Below, piece by piece: positions 56,489-64,000 of a stretch of DNA of 64,000 nt. This DNA comes from Exophiala sp. HKRS030 (taxonomy: Eukaryota > Ascomycota > Eurotiomycetes > Chaetothyriales > Herpotrichiellaceae). The first letter of the stretch is position 1, and the number at the start of each line of letters is the position of its first letter. A program made the translations under genes and the position numbers. The stretch covers positions 5,456,001 to 5,520,000 of the forward strand of contig JAHWDD010000002.1 of NCBI GenBank assembly GCA_023897205.1, read 5' to 3'. The notes below the pieces were generated by a model that saw only the letters and a list, made by a program, of their open reading frames with translations, did no database searches and was not told the origin of the DNA.

Positions 56489-57734
56489 GTTGACGCTAAG
56501 GGGAGTTTGGTGGGATCAGAGGAAAATGATGATGCAGATTTTGGACTGTACCGGGGACCGGACAATGTGCGATGGAGCTTGCTTCCGCTGGAGATTTGTG
56601 TAGGCGTCGAGAATGAGGATGAGGAGGCGAAACTTGCGGTGTCAGAGTTGGTGAAGGGGCCAAATATATTTCTTAGCGGGATTGTTCAGGGTAGCCTGAC
56701 CGTACCTGGCCAGTGGCCACTGGTGCTGCTGTTGGCCTGAGTGCCTGGGGACGGAGTAGTGCGGAGTAAACAAGCACGACTAGACAGCCATAATTAACTA
56801 CACGTGACTACGTCCTACGGTGGAGCAGAGGCATGAGCGAAGCACGATTTCTAGCCTGCTGGTGACTCTCAGAATCAAAATCTCCTTGCCATTGTTCTCT
56901 CCGCCTCATCGTCATCCTCCATCATCCATGCCTTCTTGACTGGCCCGGCCAGTGAAGAAGAGACCCGAGGTTCAAACCCGCGGTTATAAGACAGGGCTGT
57001 AAAAGATGGTCTGAAAAGGCACTGGCGCCAATTGATTGGTCAACGACCAACCACGCAGGAGCGCGTTTCAGAGTTTCCTAGCAAATGCTCAACCTTGATT
57101 GTGAGCCACTCCTTCATTTTGTTCCCCGAACGCCTGAGGACCAAATGACATGTTCATCGATTGCTCGAAACATGTTGACTCAGGCATCCGTGTGCCTCAT
57201 CCATCCTCGACCTTGCGTCAAGATAGAAGACTCGAAGATCTGGACATGCTCTGAAACTGCACACATGCTCATCTCAGACAAATCCCCATTGCGACCAACA
57301 ATCGCGTGCTAAACGCGGCCGATATGACGGTCCTACTACAGCTTCATCTCTTTCTCGCGCCTACTATCATTGTGCCCTTGGGTTAGAAAGGTGAGGCATA
57401 TTGGGCTTGCAGATCTGAAGAGAATCAAACCATTATCAATGCCGATCGCTCCTTCCCAATTCACCACTTCATCCCTTCCTTCCGTGTCCTAGCATTTCCT
57501 TACCATTCACTTCATTCTTCTCATGCTCAACAGTCTTCAAGATCCAACTATCCTATTGTTCTATTCATCACTCTCTGTTCAATGATATCCTGTCTTATAT
57601 CTAGTCTCTATTTTTTGCTGTCCAATCTGAACGCCACGAAACACCTGAGCTTCAAACAAGAATAATTAGCACGCCGCCACTATCTCTAATACCATCTCGA
57701 CTCTCCATCCTCAACGCACTCATCATCGACAATT
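56489..57734. other. Divergent promoters of SERF and the four-helix membrane protein
   Basis: About 1.25 kb. CT-rich leader at 57440-57730 before the ATG at 57735. A GGTTCAAACCC stretch at about 56970 resembles a tRNA T-arm but has no cloverleaf around it. No gene recognised. Confidence 0.4.
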
Positions 57735-58671
57735 ATGCCTTCCTTTGGTAGACGTCTGCTCGGCGCAGGCTACGTGGTGCTCAACGTCTTCCGGGCAATG
57801 AACATTATTGGATTACTCTCGGTTGTGGCGGCAAGCTCGGTCATGCTGGTCAAGACCTTCGTTGTCAACAAATTCTTCTTCTTCGATGCTTGCGAGCACA
57901 TCGTTAGGATAATCATGGCTGGTGTGTATATACTTTTTGACGTGCTTTTTCTTGAGACTTACAAAGAGCCAGGCTTCCTGATCCTGACCGAACTCCCCTT
58001 TTCAAGTCGTATATATCTCGAAATTGGCCACTATTCAGTCATCGATCCGGCTTTGTCATGCTTGGCGTTGCCATGTTGTTTTTGGGTAACAGCATTCTCG
58101 GCAATCTCAACAAGCAAGCAACAAGTCAGGAAAGTCTTGGTTTGGCTTTCTGGAGACTGGTTATTGCCTCTGGAATCATTGTCTTCGTTCTTGGTCCTCT
58201 GAACATTTTGGCGGTAAGCTAGTCTGTAAAAGTGTTCAAGGCAACATTACTGATTGAGTACAGAGTTATGTCTTCCGAGACCAGAACAGCCACCTCACAG
58301 CACGGCAAGTTCGATCGCATGGCGCAGTCGCCTCTCACAAAGCCGATGTTGAGGCATCAACCCCAAAGCCACCGAATCGCAAAAGTCGATATCGATCCTT
58401 CCTCCTCGGAAACCGACGAGAGTCCTTGCCGTCATACTACTCTGGCAAGACCATCAAGAAAAGTGACATGGCTCAGATGCCCAAGATTCACACCGCAATC
58501 TCCAGTCCATTCCCTCAAGATTCTTCTGCATCTCGAGTCGCTCAAAGCCCTGGAGCATCGAGTTCCAAGTACAGCCATAGCCCAAAGAGCGAACGATATT
58601 TCGCCAGTCCTGATGTCAGCCGCCCCGAACTTGCACATCATCCCGCCATGACCAACGGCAATGTTCTGTAG
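57735..58671 (+). CDS. Conserved fungal four-helix membrane protein (DUF7598-like), one frame break
   Basis: Three exons, 57735-57921, 57973-58213, 58264-58671. Starts MPSFGRRLLGAGYVVLNVFR; helices MNIIGLLSVVAASSVMLVK, then FLILTELP | LFKSYISRNWPLFSHRSG, GFVMLGVAMLFLGNSIL, and LVIASGIIVFVLGPLNIL. At CCCC 57995-57998 one base is short: with a fifth C the exon reads ELPLFKSY and all three exons join in frame to 278 aa, as in relatives. After the last helix comes a basic, Ser-rich cytosolic tail (SYVFRDQNSHLTARQVRSHG, YYSGKTIKK). The family is widespread in Pezizomycotina and of unknown function; the family number is from memory. Confidence 0.85.
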
Positions 58672-61600
58672 TACAGGCAGTCATTGGACACCATTCGGCG
58701 GTTCGAATGAAGCTGGAGGATAGTTGGGGAGCGATTTCTACCAGTCAATGATACCACAGGATCTACACGGGCGTTATCTTATGCAAGAAATCTATCTTGG
58801 GGAAGGAGCGACGGTAGTGATCGTCCGATACTAGAGCCTTGCATAGAGCGATGATCTTTGCCATGATTGTCAAATTTCACGAAAAGCAGCACGGGCGGAA
58901 CCATATTTAATAATTGAACTACAATATCATGAGACTTATGACAATCTTACAAGGTTTTTTCTTGCGGACATGTTCACCTTAGGCCGAAGGGAAGAATTCA
59001 AGAACAAGATATATAAGACAAGAGTAAGATGCGCTTGTCGACCAAGCAAGCATGTGGAAAGCCGAAGCAATTCTGGGGTTCGGAAATGCAGCAGGATTTT
59101 CCCGGCGAAAGTTAAGCTTCTACAACCGGTGTTTCAGTCGACCAAGCTCAGGTCAAGTTACCCAGATGATGAAGCCATCTTATCAAGTCGCCACCCACAC
59201 CCACTCTTGAGACTTGGGTTATCCTGATAGGCCTGCTCCGTACGCATTGGCACACCATCGAGTTCTATGGTTGGACCGTCGACCAAACTTGTCCAGATAC
59301 GCTCTCTCGAACCCCTCTCGTGCATCAAATTCCCGCCTTTTGGTGGCACAAGACTCTAACTCCAGCCGCATTTCTTCGTCAAGCACGCCTTCCACGGTTT
59401 GATTAGTCTTTGGCCCGTGGTCTACCTTGTTGAGATCCGCTTTTCTCCCCTGTAATTGATCTCGAACCGCCTATGGGGCATTGCTCAGACTGCCGGCGGG
59501 GAAGGGCTCATGCAGGAAGGCGAGCTTTACTGTTCATCCAGACGCGGTTCCGCTGAGATGGAGCTGTCGCTGTCCCGAACAAGTGATCTGACTGCCTAGT
59601 TTGGTGATTTTACTACAGCTTCACTCAACGACATGTGTAGAATCGCCACTCTGGTGGGGACTGCTGTGTCTGCAAGTCCCTCGAACTCGGTCGTGGGCTT
59701 GCATGGCTATGTGCAGACAAGGTACATGTGACAAGGGTTTCCAGGACAGAAAAGAGCAACCTTTGAAGCCGATTGCATTTACTGGCGGCTTGCACATGCA
59801 TTGCAGTATGAGAACGGTCCAGGAGGGCAGAGCTGTGCACTTTTTGCATTCCACATTCCATTCCAGCGAGATTAAACAGCACCCTAAGCTAGGTACATGG
59901 TCATCGTGGGCTTTGGACTACAAGCTATCGAGACGAAACTACAGGCGACCTAACGATCACTTAAGCGTGATTCTGCCGCAGAGAAGAGCAGCTACCAGCA
60001 GTCCATTCACAAGGCGAACAAGCTCATGGTAGGTAGATCAGGTCGAGAACCGCAGATCTCTGATCCTCGGGCGAGGCGGGGATGGGTGGACAAGGAGGCA
60101 AAAGACGAGGGTCCTCGGGAAAATTCACAGGTATCTCGCCACCCAAAAGCGCCGGTCTAGGTACATGAGGTACCTCCAGAGCTCACTCCATGGTTAGTCA
60201 CTCCAATAGCTACAGAGTTGGATCAATTTCAAGTCGTCCATTACCATGAGAATACCCACAGTCGCTCACTCCAAGGCTGGAGGTCTCGCCGTGAGGCCGG
60301 CCGTGGCCACCTCCCCTCCCCTACCCCTACCCTACCCTGCTCCCTGTCGGTTACCCAACTTAGTATCTAGTAGACTTATCCATAGGTACTGTACCTACTC
60401 CGTAGTTAGCACGCACCCACCCCTAGGCAAAGAGAGATTCCGAGAAACTCCACCCAGAAAAGTCGTACAGCAAGTACATGACTTGTTCAAGTCTTGACTC
60501 TTCAGACTCGTTCCAAGCCATAATCCCAGTCAATTGGGCTTGCCCTTAAGGCTGAAGGCTGGAACTTGTTCAGCTTTGGCCAGCTTTGGCCAGCTTGGGA
60601 GACTAAGAGAATGCGTCCTCCGCACACCTATGTACCTAACCTCCAGTACACTACATACTTTTACAGCTTTCAACTTAGTACTCTCTGCACGACTATGACA
60701 CTCTGCATCACTGTGGGACTCTGGCTCAAGTCCCCGAAAGAGTCGTGGGAGAACTCGTGATTCGACTCGTGACTCGTGACTCGTGACCCGTGGTGGTGCC
60801 CAGTGTGCAGATACCGTACCTTGCCCTACCATTTCCCTCAGCTTAGGCCCATTGCCCCTCCACGTGCCCCTCGTCCCCTCGTGCCTCTCTCACCACAGTA
60901 GGTACAATGCCTAAAGGTAGGTAGGTACATATTGATTGACCGACTCCCTGCTCTTCGAGAATGGACAAATCGAATCGACGAGGCTTTCACCAAGTGAGAA
61001 TAATGCTACAGCTATACATTTCCTAAGTCGATCAATCTCATCGCCCGATTCATTTCGAGAGATGAGTAAATCCTTGAGCTGGTTGCCTACCCATATGTAG
61101 GCTCCATGATTGTCACACACTCTAACAGTGATCAGAGGCAGCGGGTTGGTATGCAATTTTAGGCAGGCTGCTACAGACCCGCGGAGATTGGTACTTACAG
61201 TACCTGTAGGTAGGCAGATGACAAGGAAAGGACAGCAGTTGCTGGATTTGATGCATGATTATTAGGTGGGTAGGTAGGTAGGTCGATAGATACCTAGTTG
61301 TGCATGTGGTCTTGTGCGCCTGTGGCCGTGGCTGTGGCCGTGGTGTAAGGTTGCACGTGAGCTGTGCCAATGACCACCCGTATGCTCCTGACCTCGCCAC
61401 CAGCATCTAATCCAACTTGTGTCGGAATGGGCTACGTCAGTTTTACATTTACTCACCGGTTTGGCATATCAGCGTCACAGGATGCAGAGCTTGGTGTAGG
61501 TGTGTCACGGTGTGTGTAGGTGAGTGGGTGCAGGTGGGTGCAGGTGGGTAGGTGGGTAGGTGGGTTGGTACCCAGGGTGTGTGTGCCTGAGTCACCCGTG

Positions 61601-62526
61601 GTCACCCTAACTCTGTACCGGCACTCGCGCTATCGGTGTCCATAGTCACGATGTTCCTATCGTGATTGGAACACCTAGGACGGCGAGTTTGTTGTTGGAT
61701 TTCGTCTTGTACGGAGTACAGTACTTACGGCTCGCTGTGCTGTGCTGGGCACCTGCTGGGCGTGGCAACCACTGCAATTCTGAATTTATTATGCGTTTTT
61801 GCCACGTGGATGGGATGGCGCACTTGAGAAATGCCTTGGAAGCCCGGAACGCGAGTGATATATGAGTCAGGAACGCATGTGTGTAAGATGCCATTGTGAC
61901 TGTAGCTTCATTCTTGTCTAGTCATTGGCGGTGAGGAATTTTTGCCTTGTTGGTGGGATATGGTCTTTGTGTTTCTTCTGCTTGGATTTGGCCGCTGGAT
62001 TAGAAATCCGGTGCGCGACGGTCTTCAGGTCAAGCCAGAGTTCGTTTAGTACATGGACTATTTGTGTAATTCTTGATCTTTCGCATGGATTCTGTTACTC
62101 AGACGTGGATATTAGATAGGATCTGGAGTTGAGCTAAAGTCTGATATCAAAAAAATATATGACGGAAATAGATTGCCACCCCATTCGGTCGTTTCATTCA
62201 TTAGAGATTCCTGCAGAAATCTCGCAAGTACACATGCATGTAACGCAAACTCATGACCTGTCGCATTTCTGCCGCTTGTCTTGAACATAGGTAAAATGGC
62301 CAAGTGCGCAAAGCTGGAGTTCTCTGGAAAGACATTCTCGCCAAGCACATAATCTTTGCCTCGCAACCATTGTGCAGGTTGTGTCCGGTGTGCAGGCCAG
62401 TAAAAGCGCGGACAATCTCTCATGTAGATCCAGGGCCAAAGTCACGGACGTGTTGCCACAAGGGTATACCTCAACTTCTGATGATCCCTTGTTTCGAAGA
62501 TAGCACTCCTCCGCAGCGTATACACC
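58672..62526. other. 3.9 kb spacer without recognisable genes
   Basis: Largest gene-poor stretch in the window. Frames up to 143 codons occur on both strands (e.g. 59601-60032) but none shows a domain, splice logic or convincing composition. Contains many short tandem repeats: GCCAGCTTTG units near 60577-60600, GACTCGT units at 60764-60790, GGTAGG/GTAGGTAG runs near 61263-61283, and a GGTGGGT array at 61520-61570. TACGGAGTA or its complement occurs at 60396 and 61710. May hold regulatory DNA or non-coding transcripts; not visible from sequence. Confidence 0.5.
61520..61570. repeat. GT/G-rich tandem repeat (GGTGGGTA / GGTGGGTGCA units)
   Basis: Imperfect 8-10 bp units, strongly G-rich on the plus strand, with G-runs of three that could form a G-quadruplex. 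Seen directly; role unknown. Confidence 0.7.
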
Positions 62527-63950
62527 TCATGAAAACATCCAGCTCCTTCTCCTTGAATCTGCTGGGCTCTTGCTTCGAGTTTGGCTCTTCTCACGCACCA
62601 CGTACATCTTGTCGCCTCGCTTGACGTAGCGATCGTTCGGAGTTAGCGTGGTGATAGTCTTTGTTTCTTTGACATATGGTGCGGTGATCAGTTTGCGTTC
62701 CTTTAATCTGCGCGTATGCTCGAACAGTTCATCCTGGAGGCTGTCATCGATATATTTCTTGATGATGATGAATTCACCGTCGGCCTGTGGAGGATGAGGT
62801 TAGCAAAAGAGCCTTACAGGAAAGATTCGTAGGGTGTCGTACTCCATCCCATTGCCATGGCAAGCCGTAAGCATCAAGCGTATCAGGGTGTAGATGCTTT
62901 CGGTGCACTTTGATATATGTAGGGCGGTGGAGATCGATTGCCAGGGTGGCCTTTTCTTTCTTCTTCTTGTGTAACACTTCTTCCACATAATCTGCACTGT
63001 ATCCTGTTTGCAAAAGAAGGGTAGAAGATCAATTAGCCACCAGTCAAAACCAAAGACGGTAGGGAAAAGAGCGACGGATATTAAAGTTGGAGTGATTTGG
63101 CGATCATATCGGACCAAAACTTACCAGCATTCATAAATTTCTCCTTGACCTTGCGCTCGAATTCAGCTTCTTCTGCTTTCTTCTTTTCCTCTTCCTTCTT
63201 CTTTCTTTCTTCCTCTTCCCGAAGTACTCGAGCTCGAAGTTCCTCGGCGTCCTTCTTCTTCTTCTCGGCTTCGAGTTGTGCCTCGCGTAGAATTGCTTCA
63301 CGTTCCTTCTTCTTGCGCTCGGCCTCGAGTTCCTCTTCATGCTGCCATCGTTTCTTGGCCTCCTCACGCTCTCTCTTACTGCGCTCGGCCTCGAGCTCTT
63401 CGTCGAGCTTCCATCGCTTCTTGGCCTCCTCACGCTCTTTCTTCTTGCGCTCGGCCTCGAGCTCTTCGTCGAGCTGCCATCGCTTCTTGGCCTCCTCACG
63501 ATCCTTCTTTATTCTTTCCTGTAGTCTTCTCTCCTCCTCTTCTTTCCGTTGTAGCCTCGCATAGTCGATCTCCTTTCGCAGCTCGTAGGGGATGTCACCT
63601 TCGGTGAATTGATGATAGGACCTGCTGCTGTGTCGACGGCCACGACGAGATCGAGAACGTTCACTCGAGTAACTTCGACTGGAATCCCGCGATCTACTCC
63701 GTTCATGACGGTGACGGCTGCGGGACCGTTCACGTACGCTAGGGACGGCGCCGATGTTGACAATGGTAGGTGCGGGGCCGCCACCGGTACTGGATGCCCG
63801 AGGCCGTGATTGAGGCACTCCTAGATAATTATTGACCACAGCAGGCTCACCGCGTGATCTTCCATAGTCACTACCACCTCCTGCAGTACGCACTGGCATC
63901 AGCACATATTCATGTTCCGAGCCTGAAGAGCGTCGTGAGTATGTTGGCAT
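62527..63950 (-). CDS. Conserved coiled-coil protein with Arg/Ser-rich N-terminus
   Basis: Three exons, 63950-63125, 63003-62843, 62784-62527; introns 121 and 58 nt; 414 aa. N-terminus MPTYSRRSSGSEHEYVLMPV; then an RS-rich stretch (about 75-115: SRSRHRHERSRSRDSSRSYS); then a long charged coiled coil (about 125-270) made of near-repeats EREEAKKRWQLDEELEAERK, three copies of ~20 residues; then AGYSADYVEEVLH, RPTYIKVHRKHLHPDTLDAY, WDGADGEFIIIKKYIDDSLQ and ELFEHTRRL, a compact C-terminal domain resembling the fungal DUF8035 pattern (from memory). Ends SWMFS. Function unknown; the RS stretch suggests a nuclear or RNA-linked role at most. Confidence 0.82.
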
Positions 63951-64000
63951 GGTGACTGCGTCTCTGGGTTTGTCTGGGTAGTGGCGGGATTCTCCTTGTC

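Noticed and set aside
56940..57010. tRNA-like T-arm sequence GGTTCAAACCC
   Set aside because: No acceptor stem, D-arm or anticodon arm can be folded around it.
59601..60032. 143-codon plus-strand frame
   Set aside because: Competing frames of similar length on the other strand, Cys/His/Trp-rich random-looking composition, no domain.

Overview
This is a draft-assembly window from a filamentous ascomycete (Pezizomycotina). The evidence is: many short spliceosomal introns (mostly 44-60 nt) with GT/AG ends and CTAAC/CTGAC-like branch sites; two Zn2Cys6 regulators; families typical of Pezizomycotina (DUF3712-type, PRISE-like reductases, NirA-like regulator); and a repeat whose two arms differ only by CpA/TpG to TpA changes, the mark of repeat-induced point mutation. 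The gene content would suit a black-yeast/Eurotiomycete genome, but I cannot fix the lineage from sequence alone. One run of 100 Ns (43327-43426) is an assembly gap.

Layout. 1-10.3 kb is housekeeping: a low-complexity conserved protein cut by the left edge, ornithine carbamoyltransferase, a homocysteine S-methyltransferase, a single-pass DUF3712 membrane protein, a doubtful small ORF and a MYND-finger protein. From 10.9 to 43.2 kb there is a dense, uninterrupted block of 18 genes that are almost all catabolic enzymes, plus two Zn2Cys6 factors and a (now broken) MFS transporter. A degraded inverted-repeat DNA transposon with the N gap ends this block (43.2-44.1 kb), followed by a 2 kb repeat-rich spacer with a MITE-like element and an 11-bp minisatellite. 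46-64 kb is again ordinary gene space: a protein kinase with a probable propeller-like C-terminus and frameshifts, a CorA-like membrane protein, an 11-exon amino-acid permease, a SERF/4F5 small protein, a conserved four-helix membrane protein, a 3.9 kb spacer and a coiled-coil protein.

The block at 10.9-43.2 kb is the part worth most attention. It holds a P450, three SDRs, a zinc alcohol dehydrogenase, an aldehyde dehydrogenase, two PRISE-type (progesterone 5-beta-reductase/iridoid-synthase-like) enone reductases, two flavin monooxygenases with Baeyer-Villiger signatures, an alpha/beta hydrolase, an acyl-CoA ligase, an AtuA/DUF1446 protein (acyclic-terpene-utilisation family), two dimeric alpha-beta-barrel (EthD-like) proteins and no core biosynthetic synthase. 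The natural reading is an assimilation route: hydroxylation, alcohol to ketone, enone reduction, ring oxygen insertion, lactone opening, omega oxidation to acid, CoA activation, then peroxisomal beta-oxidation. One monooxygenase ends in SRL, a canonical peroxisome signal; the ligase (PRL) and one SDR (TKL) have weaker versions. A terpenoid, steroid or other alicyclic ketone is the best guess at substrate; this is inference.

Data quality notes. Three genes (P450, kinase, four-helix membrane protein) each lose frame at a run of exactly four C on the plus strand, where a fifth C would restore the family-like reading. This looks like sequencing error more than decay, although the kinase carries further breaks. 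Exon coordinates given below were derived by hand from splice motifs and reading frame; each intact model sums to a whole number of codons.
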